A stretch of DNA of 64,000 nucleotides from Okeania sp. KiyG1 (lineage in GTDB: Bacteria > Cyanobacteriota > Cyanobacteriia > Cyanobacteriales > Microcoleaceae), in assembly GCF_014132355.1 (NCBI RefSeq), contig NZ_BLZO01000187.1:124001-188000 (forward strand). The letters run 5' to 3'. The notes below the pieces were generated by a model that had not been told where the DNA came from, made no database searches, and worked only from the letters and a program-made list of their open reading frames with translations. This document shows, piece by piece, positions 34,950 to 45,652 of this stretch (positions are counted from its first letter, which is position 1; each line of letters starts with the position of its first letter). The position numbers and the translations under genes were made by a program.

Positions 34950-35482
34950 CTTAAATACTCCTAATAATTTCTAATTTCGGTTCTAACTCTATCGGGTTGC
35001 ATTGTTAATTAGGGCTTGCTGATTAAATATCAAAGCATTGACTGATATTGGTTTTATGCTTTTTATGCCTTTAATAAAGTATGAGCTTTTCGGTAGCTTA
35101 GGTTAAAAAAGTGAGGATTTTCACCGAAGCAAAAGTTGAAAAATCACTCTGACAATTCTTACTCCTACCTCCTCGCTCATTCCCCGTTCCTCCTGTCTCC
35201 CCCTCCTGGGAGGGGTTAGGGGTGGGTTGTCTCCTACCCCAGCAAAAAGACTTTAATGAAGTTATGTGTAAGTCATTTGAGAGGCTTTTTCCTCAGAAAA
35301 GTGTATTGAAAAATATGTTTTTTTGAATATTCTTACTCCCCACACTCCCCACCCTCCCATCAAGGTTTCAGGAGTTCCTTATAAGGGATACATCATCGGG
35401 GGGCTGGGGGAGATTTTCCGCTGCCTTTTAACTTTTGATTTTTTTTGACTTTTGCCTTTTAACTTTTAACTTTTGACTTTAA
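34950..35482. other. Gene-free spacer, inverted copy of 46.57-46.89 kb
   Basis: No gene was seen. From 35011 (AGGGCTTGCTGATTAAAT) to about 35250 the sequence is a diverged inverted copy of 46570-46893. Shared parts include GCTGATTAAAT, a GAGGAGGTAGGAG box and the GGAGGGGTTAGGGGTGGG block. After 35320, polypyrimidine tracts and ACTTTTGACTTTTGCC repeats lead to the fabG stop. Confidence 0.55.
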
Positions 35483-36250
35483 TTAAGCCATCACCATCCC
35501 CCCATCCACATTAAATACTTGACCTGTAATATAGTTAGCCGCACTATCAGCAGCTAAAAATTTAATCATACCTGCTACTTCTTCTGGTGTACCATAACGA
35601 CCGAGAGGAATAAACTTGATAATTTCCTCAGAATTTTTCAAGTCCTTAGTCATATCAGTCTCTATAAACCCAGGGGCAACCGCATTTGCTGTAATACCAC
35701 GATTAGCAAGTTCTTTTGCTACACTTTTAGTAAAGCCAATAACTCCTGCTTTAGCTGCGCTATAATTAGACTGACCGGGATTACCCATTTGTCCAGTTAC
35801 TGAAGCAATATTAATAATACGACCACTCTTTTGTTTGAGCATAATTTTGCTAACCGCACGGGTACAAAGAAAAACCCCCGTCAAATTTAGGTCTATTACC
35901 GACTGCCAGTCATTGGGTTTCATCCGCAAAAGTAGAGTATCCCGGGTAATACCAGCATTATTAACCAAAATATCAATGCGACTCCATTTTTCCATCACTT
36001 CTTTGACGAGGGTATCAACCTCCTCAGCTTTAGAAACATCTGCTTGAAGTGCCATCCCATTGCCACCCGCAGCAACTATTTCTGCCACTACTTCCACAGC
36101 CGCACCACTAGAGTTAGCATAGTTAACAACTACATTTGCCCCTTCCATTGCTAATGCTAAAGCTGCTGCCCGACCAATTCCTCTAGATGCACCTGTGATT
36201 ATTGCTACTTGTCCCTTCAAACGCTGTAATGTTTCGGGTAATGCCTCCAT
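35483..36250 (-). CDS. fabG: 3-oxoacyl-[acyl-carrier-protein] reductase
   Basis: This NADPH-dependent short-chain dehydrogenase reduces the beta-keto group in fatty acid elongation. Visible are the cofactor loop TGASRGIGRAAAL, DVSK, NNAGITRDTLLLRM, the catalytic serine in INIASVTGQMGN, and the YSAAK pair (Tyr, Lys). The C-terminal YITGQVFNVDGGMVM is also family-typical. About 255 residues is the usual length. The ATG at 36250 has AAAGGA 7 bases upstream and is preferred to the TTG at 36256. It is divergent from the thioredoxin gene across a 240-bp spacer that holds a fragment of the GCGCAAACAGCT repeat. Confidence 0.95.
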   Translation of the reverse strand: MEALPETLQRLKGQVAIITGASRGIGRAAALALAMEGANVVVNYANSSGAAVEVVAEIVAAGGNGMALQADVSKAEEVDTLVKEVMEKWSRIDILVNNAGITRDTLLLRMKPNDWQSVIDLNLTGVFLCTRAVSKIMLKQKSGRIINIASVTGQMGNPGQSNYSAAKAGVIGFTKSVAKELANRGITANAVAPGFIETDMTKDLKNSEEIIKFIPLGRYGTPEEVAGMIKFLAADSAANYITGQVFNVDGGMVMA

Positions 36251-36490
36251 AATCAAATCCTTTCCTATATGGTTTAAACTTATCTATCTTAGGGGATTAT
36301 GGCTTGTTGAGTTAAGCTAATATAGCGCTACGCGCAAGGCAACAGGCAACAGGCAACAGGCAATAGGGGAATACAACAGGGTTTTCCTACGGAATGCTGC
36401 GCAAACAGCTTCTATTCATGTCAAACACCTTAATCCGTAGCGCTATAATTTATAGATTAAGTATAGATTAAGTATATATATTTTCTCAAG

Positions 36491-36808
36491 ATGGCAATTA
36501 AAAAGCAGTTTAATAGTTTTGATGAATTACTCGCTAATTCAGAAATGCCTGTTCTGGTAGATTTTTATGCTACTTGGTGTGGCCCTTGTCAAATGATGGC
36601 CCCTATTCTGGAACAGGTCAATCAAAAAATGAAAGACCGACTGCGGATAGTTAAAATTGATACAGATAAATATCCCCAGTTAGCCTCAAAGTATGGCATT
36701 CAAGCTTTGCCAACTTTGGTCTTGTTTAAAAATGGTCAGGCAGTAGAAAATATAGAAGGGGTTGTACAAACACAACAGTTAGTTGAACGCTTAGATAATA
36801 TTGTCTAA
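36491..36808 (+). CDS. trxA: Thioredoxin
   Basis: This 105-residue thioredoxin is a cytoplasmic dithiol reductant. The active site is FYATWCGPCQM (C30 and C33), the cis-proline lies in IQALPTLVLFKNG, and the hydrophobic core strand is MPVLVDFYA. It is close to m-type thioredoxins of cyanobacteria and chloroplasts, which are fed by ferredoxin- or NADPH-thioredoxin reductase. There is no signal peptide. The ATG follows TTTTCTCAAG with a weak ribosome site. Confidence 0.95.
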   Translation: MAIKKQFNSFDELLANSEMPVLVDFYATWCGPCQMMAPILEQVNQKMKDRLRIVKIDTDKYPQLASKYGIQALPTLVLFKNGQAVENIEGVVQTQQLVERLDNIV

Positions 36809-37030
36809 TTTTAATTAACATAATGTCGGGCAGAATTCCCTTATCCTCTACAGGTTAGCTAAACCGCCCTTGAGCCTCACACCATAATTTTAAAGAGGAG
36901 TGTGAGATGAATCGGCGGCCAATTGAATAGGTTCGATGCCCATTCAATTTGCCAACATCTCAGCATAAGCTTTTGCCCTAGTTGAAAAACTTGTATTATT
37001 ATCTTGCTATAACCCCGGAAATTTTCCACC

Positions 37031-38290
37031 ATGGGGACTGCCTACCAATATAAATTAAGGCCCAATAAAAAACAGTTAGCCATCATAGAAATGTGGTTGG
37101 AATTGTTGCGTCGGCAGTACAACTATCGGTTAGGTGAAAGATTCTCATGGTGGTCAGAAAATCGCTGCCCAGTTAACGCCTGCCCCAAGGTGCATGCCAA
37201 TTCCTCAACTAAGAGACCATCCAGATTATTACTCTCAAAAAAAAGATTTGGTCAATACTAAAGACAAGTTTCCTGACTACAAGTTAATTCATTCTCAGGT
37301 GCTACAAGATTGCATAAAACGGGTAAAACTTGCCTTTGATAGATGGTTGAAAGCCGACAAAAATGGAACTAGATTAGGAAAACCAAGGTTTAATGGAAAA
37401 GGACGTTACCGAATAATTAATAATTAATAATTAATAATTAAATAATTCTGGTTTCAAGGGGATGAAAAAGCGGTCGAGGGATGACTCCGAAACCTGCGCC
37501 ATATCCAATCGACCAAGAGAAAATCAAGTTCAATATTTCAGTCCCTATGCTTGACCTTTGTCATGCTGCGCAAACAGCCAGAGGTACTGATAACTGATAA
37601 CTGATAACTGATAACTGAAATGACTTTATCCCTAGAAGAAAAATCAGTTCCAGCTTTAACAACTAAAGTTGAACCTACATTAAAAAATACTCTGGGAATT
37701 GATATGGGACTGAAGGAATTCTTAGTAACAAGTGAAGGAGAATCAGTCCCCATCCCTCAATACTATCGAAAATCTCAGCAGGGATTAAAGACTCTACAAA
37801 AACGCTTATCCCGTAAAAAGAAAGGTAGCAAAAGATGGTTAAAAGCTGTCAAAGCTTTAGCGAAGCAACATAAAAAGGTTGCCGATCGACGTAAAGATTT
37901 TCATTTCAAAACAGCCAATGAATTATTATTAAAAGCTGAAGTTATTGCCCAGACGCGGAGCGGCGTGCCGTAGGCAAACTTAAATATCAAAGGGCTAGCA
38001 AAGACCCGTTTGAGTAAATCAATTAACGATGCGATTTGGGGGACAATTCCTGTCTATTTTGACTGTCAAAGCTGTTAGCGCAGCTCCGACCCAGGAGGCA
38101 AATGCTGGAGGTGAAAACTATAGCAGTGAACCCCAGAAATACTAGCCAAGATTGCTCAAATTGTGGTGAAAAAGTCCCTAAAGAATTAAACATACGAACT
38201 CATTCTTGTCCGCATTGCGGTGTTGTAATAGACCGCGACTTGTTTGCGCAGCATGACAAACGGAAATGCGGCGATAAATATCAAAAATAG
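37031..38290 (+). pseudogene. tnpB pseudogene invaded by several repeats
   Basis: Pieces of a TnpB nuclease lie in order. They are YQYKLRPNKKQLAIIEMWLELLRRQYNYRLG, a frameshift near 37200, then DLVNTKDKFPDYKLIHSQVLQDC. The rest are [17 protein letters not shown] (first RuvC aspartate), LNIKGLAKTRLSKS, and a zinc finger (CSNC...CPHC) with VIDRD. Insertions break it at about 37405-37620 (AATTAATAATT, a GCGGTCGAGGGATG block and CTGATAACTGATAA repeats), 37952-37978, 38062-38100 and 38240-38275. The glutamate of VEDLNIKG was lost to the second insertion. The likely left end is at 36860-37000, and the right end lies beyond 38290 near GACGGAATACCGG. Confidence 0.88.
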
Positions 38291-38765
38291 GGAGGCAGGG
38301 CCCAGACGTCCTTAAAGCACGCGCTTGCCCGACGGAATACCGGGGCTGGGAAACGAGAGAGCTTACACTATAGCGCCAGCGAGCGTGTGGGAGTATGTCA
38401 CGTTAGTAGAAGATTTATGCTTACATTAGAGGCCAAAATCTGCTAAGATACCAGCTAAGTAGTCGTGTAAAAATAACTTGAACAGTTTTTTTAATGGAAG
38501 CTATATTTCACAATTTATCCCAGATAAAATTTGTACAACTTATTCTTACATGGCTCCTAAGTTGATAATAAAAGGTAATAAAGCTGATAGCTGATAGCTG
38601 ACCGCTGAATGCTTACGTAGAAAGATATTATTTTTAAGTGAAAATTGCTTATTATCAACTATACAAATGTTCATTATTCGCTCTTTAACTACTACTGATG
38701 AGATTACCATATCTAAATTTAATAAATAGTTACGAGCTGATTGAACTTATCAGAAAATAATCAAT
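38291..38765. other. Spacer with tnpB-element right end and MITE fragment
   Basis: No gene was seen. 38291-38400 is the structured right end of the tnpB element (GGGCCCAGACG...GACGGAATACCGGGGCTGGG). 38575-38616 is a right-end fragment of the GTAAGCATT MITE (GCTGATAGCTGACC...AATGCTTAC). The remaining AT-rich 150 bp before pcxA probably holds its promoter. Confidence 0.55.
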
Positions 38766-39845
38766 ATGGCTATTTACTCCTGGAAGCAATTTAAACTCTC
38801 TGTTCTGAGTGCTAATGAGTGGTTTCGACAAACTCCTGAAAGAGCTTTGGATATGGCTTATGATGCTGCTCTCAATATTAAGGCTATGGAAGAAAAACAT
38901 TTTGGAGGCCAAAAGATTTCTTTAGCATCAGCTAGTTATGGTGATAGTGTTAAGTCTTATTTTAATTCTGAATTGAAGCGATATTTAAAAGTTATTCAAA
39001 CTAGATTAGCTGAGTTTAATACCAGTGTTTCAGTTGTAGGTATTTTTGAGAAAAAGAAGTTTGCCGATGGGGAGAATAAACTCAATAAATATTATCAGCA
39101 AGAATTTCAGGACCGACCATCAATTATTTTGGAAAAATTAGAGTTTATTGATGAAGTAGCTAGTCGATATCGTAAACAAACAAAATCTCCAATTCAAAAA
39201 TCTAATTCAATGGTAGAAGTGCCTGATGCTTCACCCTCTTTGGCTATAATATCTAGTCAAGATAATATTAATAATTCTATTAATAATATATCCTCTAATT
39301 CTTCTATAGATACTACAGAAACACTAAAAAGAGATCAACCTGAAACTAGCTTTTTACCCCGTTCATTATTAAGTACTTTCAAAAGAATCAAGAAAGAGTT
39401 AGACCCAGAAGCAGAAGAAGATGTAATTAAAAAATTCAGAAAGTCTAAAGTTAAGACTATTATTTCGGTTAGATTTATTTTACTATTGATTTTGGTGCCT
39501 CTACTAATTCACCAACTATCAAAAATAACTTTTGTGGGTTTTTTAGTTGATCATTTTATGCCAATCTCTAGTCAACAAGAAGAGATTTTTATTAACCATG
39601 ACTTGGAAGAAGAAGCTTTGATGGAGTTGCGTAAATATGAGGAAGAACTCCATTTTCAAATTTATTTAGGCCATGCTCCTGAATTATTCCCAGAATTATA
39701 TGAAGCTGGAAAAGAAGTTTCAGAAATACCCAAGCTTGAAAGAGAAGAATTGATTGAGCATAAAGTAGAAGAAAAAGCTCAAGAAATAGCTTCGGAATAT
39801 AAAAATAGAAGTAATAATGCTATTAAAAATATTTTTGTGACCTGA
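38766..39845 (+). CDS. pcxA: Proton extrusion protein PcxA, N-terminal part (frameshifted)
   Basis: This CemA/Ycf10-family membrane protein is needed for light-induced proton extrusion in cyanobacteria. The start [11 protein letters not shown], then [30 protein letters not shown], is typical. A Ser/Asn-rich variable linker covers about 145-195. The first membrane helix ([18 protein letters not shown]) and the conserved [14 protein letters not shown] and [17 protein letters not shown] segments follow. The frame stops early after a T5 run at 39832-39836. Adding one T continues as [13 protein letters not shown] into the next frame, which holds the remaining membrane helices. Confidence 0.9.
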   Translation: MAIYSWKQFKLSVLSANEWFRQTPERALDMAYDAALNIKAMEEKHFGGQKISLASASYGDSVKSYFNSELKRYLKVIQTRLAEFNTSVSVVGIFEKKKFADGENKLNKYYQQEFQDRPSIILEKLEFIDEVASRYRKQTKSPIQKSNSMVEVPDASPSLAIISSQDNINNSINNISSNSSIDTTETLKRDQPETSFLPRSLLSTFKRIKKELDPEAEEDVIKKFRKSKVKTIISVRFILLLILVPLLIHQLSKITFVGFLVDHFMPISSQQEEIFINHDLEEEALMELRKYEEELHFQIYLGHAPELFPELYEAGKEVSEIPKLEREELIEHKVEEKAQEIASEYKNRSNNAIKNIFVT

Positions 39846-39850
39846 TATCT

Positions 39851-40192
39851 TTGATTTCTTTTGTTGGCATTATTTCTGCTAATAGAAGAGATGTTGAAAT
39901 TTTAAAGTCTTTTATGGATGATGTGATATATGGTCTTAGTGATAGTGCTAAGGCATTTATTCTGATTTTGTTAACAGATATGTTTGTGGGGTTTCACTCC
40001 CCTCATGGTTGGGAGGTGATTTTGGAAAATGTTGCTAAACATTTTGGAGTAGCAGAAAGTAGAGATTTTAATTTCTTATTTATTGCAACTTTTCCAGTGA
40101 TTTTAGATGCTGTTTTTAAGTATTGGATATTCCGTTATTTGAACCGTAGTTCGCCTTCTGCAGTGGCAACTTATAAAAATATGAATGAGTAG
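39851..40192 (+). CDS. pcxA: Proton extrusion protein PcxA, C-terminal part
   Basis: This continues pcxA across the break at 39832-39836. It contains the most conserved part of the family: [66 protein letters not shown] and the C-terminal [12 protein letters not shown]. The TTG start of this frame is not a real start. The full protein would be about 475 residues, slightly longer than usual because of the linker in the first half. AATTAATAATT repeats begin directly after the TAG. Confidence 0.9.
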   Translation: MISFVGIISANRRDVEILKSFMDDVIYGLSDSAKAFILILLTDMFVGFHSPHGWEVILENVAKHFGVAESRDFNFLFIATFPVILDAVFKYWIFRYLNRSSPSAVATYKNMNE

Positions 40193-40194
40193 TT

Positions 40195-40357
40195 CAATAA
40201 TTAATAATTAATAATTAATAATTAACAATTAATAATTAATAATTAATAATTAATACTATGTTCAGATGAATAAGTATAATAAATTGGTTCTCCCCTACTC
40301 CCCTACTCCCCTACTCCCCTACTCCCCTACTCCCTCTTTTGGAGGAGATGTCTAATG
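40195..40357. repeat. Short tandem repeats and a MITE right end
   Basis: AATTAATAATT units run at 40195-40255, and CCCCTACT units run at 40291-40335. They lead into GGAGGAGATGTCTAATG (40341-40357), a solo right end of the AGACATCTCC MITE family touching the stop of the acetyltransferase gene. Confidence 0.75.
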
Positions 40358-40927
40358 TTTAATTTCTCTTGGGTAACGAGGTTGACAAGGAGTTCCTAAA
40401 CAAACCTGACCTGCTGGCATATCTTTAAAAACACTACTCCTAGCACCAATAACTGCATTAGCACCAATATTAACCCCTGGAGCAATAAAACAATCTGTAG
40501 CAACCCATGCACCATTACCAATATTAATACTTGCTGTTTGTAAACCAAATGTGTGGTCTTCCATATCATGACTTCCAGTGCAGAGGTAACTTTTTTGAGA
40601 GATAATGCAATGTTTACCTATTTCTATACGGTCAAGACTGTATAAAACTACGTCGTCTCCTATCCAACTATAATCGCCGATCGCTATTTTCCAAGGATAG
40701 GTAAATCTGGCGGTGGGGCGAATTAAAACTCCTTGACCAATTTTTGCCCCAAAGAGATTTAATATTAATCGTCTCACACTATATAAGGGTTGGGGAGTTA
40801 AGGGAAAGGTAATTGCTTGTACGAACCACCACAGTAATACAAACCAACCTGGTTTACCTCGGTCATACCAAGATTGGTTGTATTTACGAAGATCGACCCA
40901 AGATTCTGTTTGTTGGTTATTTGTCAT
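40352..40927 (-). CDS. WcaF-like hexapeptide-repeat acetyltransferase
   Basis: The 191-residue left-handed beta-helix acetyltransferase resembles WcaF-type colanic acid or exopolysaccharide O-acetyltransferases. The N-terminal WYDRGKPGWFVLLWWFVQAITFPLTPQPLYSVRRLIL is typical of the family and may associate with membrane. Hexapeptide turns are visible (IGDYSWIGDDVVLYS, INIGNGAWVATDCFIAPGVNIGANAVIGA) with the catalytic histidine in TGSHDMED. It probably decorates the surface polysaccharides implied by the other glycan genes in the window. Its stop lies inside a MITE right end. Confidence 0.88.
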   Translation of the reverse strand: MTNNQQTESWVDLRKYNQSWYDRGKPGWFVLLWWFVQAITFPLTPQPLYSVRRLILNLFGAKIGQGVLIRPTARFTYPWKIAIGDYSWIGDDVVLYSLDRIEIGKHCIISQKSYLCTGSHDMEDHTFGLQTASINIGNGAWVATDCFIAPGVNIGANAVIGARSSVFKDMPAGQVCLGTPCQPRYPREIKH

Positions 40928-41161
40928 TGGGAGTTAAATTTTTTTAGGCTTGACTTTAATTCAACAATTTTATAGCATTGAGATGTTTATTGTAGATAAA
41001 TAGTCATTTTTATAATCTTACCAAAAGTTGATAATAATATACCATTTTATCTTTCTAAGTATTTTACTACAAAATAGTTAATTTTAAAAGGCTTATTCAA
41101 TTTATTTTGACTGTGTAATAGATTAATGAACTGAGTCAGAAAAAGAGCAAACCTCCAGAAT

Positions 41162-42822
41162 AATTTTATCTATTTGTGTCATTAGTCTTCCACTCTCTCT
41201 GGTGACAAGAATAATTTTTGCTGACTTATTGTTTGTGGGATAGGTAAATAGTTACTTGGGAAAGTTGAGAGAATTTTGGCAAATTTTCCTAGCTCATCTC
41301 TAGGTAGATGAGATGACAACTATATATAGATAAATCAATTTTTTATCCTCGGTTTGACTCTGTGAATATCTGAGGGGGAAAGTCGGACAGAATTTTATCT
41401 ATTTGTGTCATTAGTCTTCCGGTTTCTCTCAGGGCAACAATAATAATTTTTGCTGACTTATTGTTTGTGGGATAGGTAAATAGTTACTTGGGAAAGTTGA
41501 GAGAATTTTGGCAAATTTTCCTAGCTCATCTCTAGGTAGATGAGATGACAACTATATATAGATAAATCAATTTTTTATCCTCGGTTTGACTCTGTGAATA
41601 TCTGAGGGGGAAAGTCGGACAGAATTTTATCTATTTGTGTCATTAGTCTTCCGGTTTCTCTCAGGGCAACAATAATAATTTTTGCTGACTTATTGTTTGT
41701 GGGATAGGTAAATAGTTACTTGGGAAAGTTGAGAGAATTTTGGCAAATTTTCCTAGCTCATCTCTAGGTAGATGAGATGACAACTATATATAGATAAATC
41801 AATTTTTTATCCTCGGTTTGACTCTGTGAATATCTGAGGGGGAAAGTCGGACAGAATTTTATCTATTTGTGTCATTAGTCTTCCGGTTTCTCTCAGGGCA
41901 ACAATAATAATTTTTGCTGACTTATTGTTTGTGGGATAGGTAAATAGTTACTTGGGAAAGTTGAGAGAATTTTGGCAAATTTTCCTAGCTCATCTCTAGG
42001 TAGATGAGATGACAACTATATATAGATAAATCAATTTTTTATCCTCGGTTTGACTCTGTGAATATCTGAGGGGAAAGTCGGACAGAATTTCATCTATTTG
42101 TGTCATTAGTCTTCCGGTTTCTCTGGTGACAATAATAATTTTTGCTGACTTATTGTTTGTGAGATAGGTAAATAGTTACTTGGGAAAAGTTGAGAGAATT
42201 TTGGCAAATTTTCCTAGCTCATCTCTAGGTAGATGAGATGACAACTATATATAGATAAATCAATTTTTTATCCTCGGTTTGACTCTGTGAATATCTGAGG
42301 GGGAAAGTCGGACAGAATTTCATCTATTTGTGTCATTAGTCTTCCGGTTTCTCTGGTGACAATAATAATTTTTGCTGACTTATTGTTTGTGAGATAGGTA
42401 AATAGTTACTTGGGAAAAGTTGAGAGAATTTTGGCAAATTTTCCTAGCTCATCTCTAGGTAGATGAGATGACAACTATATATAGATAAATCAATTTTTTA
42501 TCCTCGGTTTGACTCTGTGAATATCTGAGGGGGAAAGTCGGACAGAATTTCATCTATTTGTGTCATTAGTCTTCCGGTTTCTCTGGTGACAATAATAATT
42601 TTTGCTGACTTATTGTTTGTGAGATAGGTAAATAGTTACTTGGGAAAGTTGAGAGAATTTTGGCAAATTTTCCTAGCTCATCTCTAGGTAGATGAGATGA
42701 CAACTATATATAGATAAATCAATTTTTTATCCTCGGTTTGACTCTGTGAATATCTGAGGGGGAAAGTCGGACAGAATTTCATCTATTTGTGTCATTAGTC
42801 TTCCGGTTTCTCTCAGGGCAAC
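41162..42822. repeat. Array of seven ~230-bp tandem repeats
   Basis: TATTTGTGTCATTAGTCTTCC recurs at 41171, 41400, 41632, 41864, 42095, 42325, 42555 and 42784, a period of 229-232 bp with very few differences. On the minus strand each unit encodes the last residues of a type ISP restriction-modification protein (VALRETGRLMTQID...PPQIFTESNRG, stop). Non-coding sequence follows, including a hairpin (CTCATCT/AGATGAG). The unit nearest the pseudogene is the original gene end, and the others are extra copies. Confidence 0.93.
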
Positions 42823-43810
42823 AATAATTTTTTGATACTGATTAATCTCTTCATCGGATAATTCCTGGTTAGATTTTTTTCTGTCTTTAAGCCATTTATC
42901 TAAAACTTGGTAGCTACCAATTTTAAATTCCCATATTTTTTGACTTACCCCTGTGAAATAACAATTTTTGTTAATCCATATTTTTAACTTGTCGGGTCAT
43001 ATTTAATTTCTTTGACTAGATTTTTACCATCCCCTTGATAATCAATGGTTGTTTTTTCTTCCTGATGGAAAACTGGTAAATTTTTGAGTAAATTTAGATT
43101 AACTAATGCTTCTCCTTAAGTTGTTAATTGTTCAAATAATTGATTATTGCTTGTGAGTGGAAGACGCGGAAAGTCTATTTGTAAAAATTAAACATATCTT
43201 TGTCTATAAGTAGGGGAATGAAATATGGCATAAGCGTAATAAAAGATATTTTCTGGTGTGGAGATATATCCTAATTTTTCTTGGATGGTAGTTAAAAATT
43301 TTGAGGATAAGTTGGCTGTTTTTTCCACAAATAAGTTTGTTTGCCCGCTTTCGGTGTCGGGGTAAATGTAGAGAGGAAAATAATAACTTCTTTCTCTTGA
43401 ATGAATTGAAATCCAGTTTCCATCTCCTATATTTTCAGTCACTAAACAATGTCTAAACCCTACCTCTTTTTATTGGCGGCATAAAATTAACCCTAGATTA
43501 TCTGATTGTAAATGTACCATCACTTCATTCCTCGAATATTCAACAATATTTTGATGATAAAAACAGAATATTTTATCAAAAGGACGATATAAACAAGTAG
43601 TTAAATAACTTTTCCAGTTTGGATTATTAGACAATAACTTTCTATTTACTTCAATTTTCCAATCACGGGTATTTTTAAGATTATATCTATGAGATAGTTG
43701 TTCATCAGTTATGGTTAAATCTCGAAAATCCTGGATTCGTTTGAGAAGAACATTCCTATCAAAATCTATGACAAAATTATCTCTATGAGTTTGTAAATCC
43801 TGTATAGTTA
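42727..43810 (-). pseudogene. Type ISP restriction-modification gene remnant (C-terminal specificity part)
   Basis: Translation of the minus strand gives broken but ordered pieces. They are RIQDFRDLTITDEQLSHRY, WKSYLTTCLYRPFDKIFCFYHQN, WISIHSRERSYYFPLYIYPD and YISTPENIFYYAYAIFHSPTYRQRYV, then LQIDFPRLPLTSN and GSYQVLDKWLKDRKK. The last is EINQYQKIIVALRETGRLMTQID. This is the target-recognition end of type ISP/LlaBIII-like enzymes. Stops near 43478, 43188 and 43120 and frameshifts make it dead. The nuclease, helicase and methyltransferase parts are missing, so only the tail persists. Confidence 0.82.
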
Positions 43811-44194
43811 ATTAGTCGCTTAATGCCTAAAATCGTTAAAAAGCGTTTCAGTCCGGAAATGATGTTTGCGGAGCATTCCAATACGGAAAATGCTGATAGC
43901 CAGTTAATGCTATAAAAATCAAAATAGGGAAGTAGAAAATAGGTTAACTTTCCTTTTTCTACCTCCCTTAAATGTTCGGTTAACTTCAGATTAATTAGCT
44001 AAATTTTGGCACTACTGATTCTAGCTATCAACTCAAGTATGAGGATAAATTTAGAGTTATCGATATATCAGAATCATCAGCATTGACATCCTCCCGATGT
44101 TGCGCTTACGCGACAACATGGGATTCCGTTCTTAGAAACCTATGATTATCTGTAAAAATCTATGATTTTATATAATAAATAATCTGTTCTATTC
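43811..44194. other. Spacer with element end
   Basis: No gene was seen. 43860-43915 resembles the AAATGCT...GCTGATAGC repeats. 44083-44130 is a tnpB-element end (TTGACATCCTCCCGATGTTGCG...GGGATTCC), related to those at 14998 and 50300. Confidence 0.55.
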
Positions 44195-44530
44195 CTGCTT
44201 CAACCTGGCAACGTCGGCGTTATCCAGTCCACAGGCTGTCACGGTCGTTTGCTTTTGCTTTTGCTTTTGCTTCGCAAAGCTGGCGCAACGCAAAGCTGGC
44301 GCAACGCAAAACTGGCGTAACGCAACGCTGACGCGAAACGCGCTAGCGTTGCGGAGCAAACTGACCGCCATAGCTAAATTTAACGCTGCATTCAAGTCTC
44401 GTTCGCGCTAGCGTTGCGGAGCAATCACAGCTAAAATTACAGTGTTCGCAATTGAAGACGCGCTCTGATAAAAACAGAGACTCACGATTCAGTTCCACAC
44501 CTACTGCAAGTCTTAGAACTAGGAAGTAAA
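44195..44530 (-). pseudogene. tnpB 3' remnant interrupted by repeats
   Basis: On the minus strand the zinc-finger end of a TnpB protein survives (LFLSERVFNCEHCNFSCD, then LNAALNLAMAVS and TACGLDNADVARLKQE). The pieces are pushed apart by two copies of CGCTAGCGTTGCGGAGCAA (44340-44361, 44406-44426) and by a TTTGCTTTTGC/GGCGCAACGCAAAGCT repeat cluster at 44250-44330. The element end at 44083-44130 is its likely boundary. It is not functional. Confidence 0.75.
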
Positions 44531-44701
44531 TATTTTTGGATATTTTGCTTGCCGAATAATTAAGGTAAAAAGCCTCTCCTTTAAAGGAGAAACAAGCGGT
44601 CGAGGGATGGCGAGGTCTCGGAGCCATATCCATGAGACTAAAAGAAGAGGTAATTGTTAATTATTAATTATTAATTATTAATTATTAACTTCGCCTAACT
44701 A

Positions 44702-45652
44702 CTAACTACTACTGGCTGAATCTACCTGAGCAACTGACCGAGGTTTAGCAGTTTTTTCTATTTTCTGAACAGTATTTAACTGACCACCACAATCTTTAAG
44801 TTCATAAAGTTTAACGCCTATTTGATACTCATATTGACTCAGTAACCTACCATAAATATATCCTGCTTTACCATCTAAAAATCCTAATTGAATGAAGTAA
44901 AATAAAATAAACCTCAACATCGGTTTAAATGGTAACCTTACCCATATCTTCTTCAGAAAACGTTTACGCTGTACCGCATCCCCAAACAAACTTGCACCAA
45001 TAGTTCCATCATCATCCTGACCAGTCAATATATTATAATGTACTCGTGCCTCCCAATTAGAATAACGATTATGTCTTTCCAACCAGTGAAATAAATCGCG
45101 AAAATCTTCGTGAAGCATATCATTTTTCAGATAGCCTACCTTTCCATTTAAAACAACGTGTTCATGGACTTCATTATCCCCCGTATTGGGAACTCCCTCA
45201 GTTCCTAAATTCTCGTAGCGACCCTCTTTATGCTTAAATAAACGCAGATTCCAATCAGGATATTTACCGCCATAACGAATCCATTTACCTAGAAAAAATA
45301 CTCGTCTATTAAGGTAGTAACCATTGTAATTTTGGTCTTGAATAGCTACAGCAATTTCATCCCATTGCTCAGGAGTAATACGTTCGTCACAATCAACAAT
45401 AAGTACCCACTCATTCCGAAATGGCAGATTTTCTAAAGACCAATTTTTCTTTTTTGGCCATTGACCATTAAAATGAAATTGTACTAAATTTGCTCCATAA
45501 CTTTCTACAATTTCCCCAGAGCGATCGCTGCTTTGAGAATCTACTACAAATATCTCATCTGCTCTTGCAACACTATCTAGACAAGCGGATAAATTTTTTT
45601 CTTCATTCTTAGCCGGGATGAGAACTGAAACTGGTACCTTAGATGATGTCAT
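44702..45652 (-). CDS. Glycosyltransferase family 2
   Basis: The 316-residue GT2 enzyme with a GT-A fold transfers a sugar from a nucleotide-sugar donor. The N-terminal VPVSVLIPAKNEEKNLSACLDS, VVDSQSSDRS and the DxD-type motif VLIVDCDERIT are clear. The acceptor-side helix (HRYSNWEARV) and an amphipathic RLPFKPMLRFILFYFIQLGFLDG segment typical of WaaE/KdtX-like GT2 proteins follow. It probably acts at the membrane in polysaccharide assembly. The C-terminal 40 residues are polar and variable. It stands alone, with element debris on both sides. Confidence 0.9.
   Translation of the reverse strand: MTSSKVPVSVLIPAKNEEKNLSACLDSVARADEIFVVDSQSSDRSGEIVESYGANLVQFHFNGQWPKKKNWSLENLPFRNEWVLIVDCDERITPEQWDEIAVAIQDQNYNGYYLNRRVFFLGKWIRYGGKYPDWNLRLFKHKEGRYENLGTEGVPNTGDNEVHEHVVLNGKVGYLKNDMLHEDFRDLFHWLERHNRYSNWEARVHYNILTGQDDDGTIGASLFGDAVQRKRFLKKIWVRLPFKPMLRFILFYFIQLGFLDGKAGYIYGRLLSQYEYQIGVKLYELKDCGGQLNTVQKIEKTAKPRSVAQVDSASSS

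Noticed and set aside
36925-36960. Possible tRNA T-arm (GGTTCGATGCC)
   Set aside because: No acceptor stem, D-arm or anticodon arm could be folded around it; it lies in the left end of a tnpB element.
41162-42822. CRISPR array
   Set aside because: The units are identical along their full ~230 bp, with no short repeat plus unique spacer pattern and no cas genes nearby.
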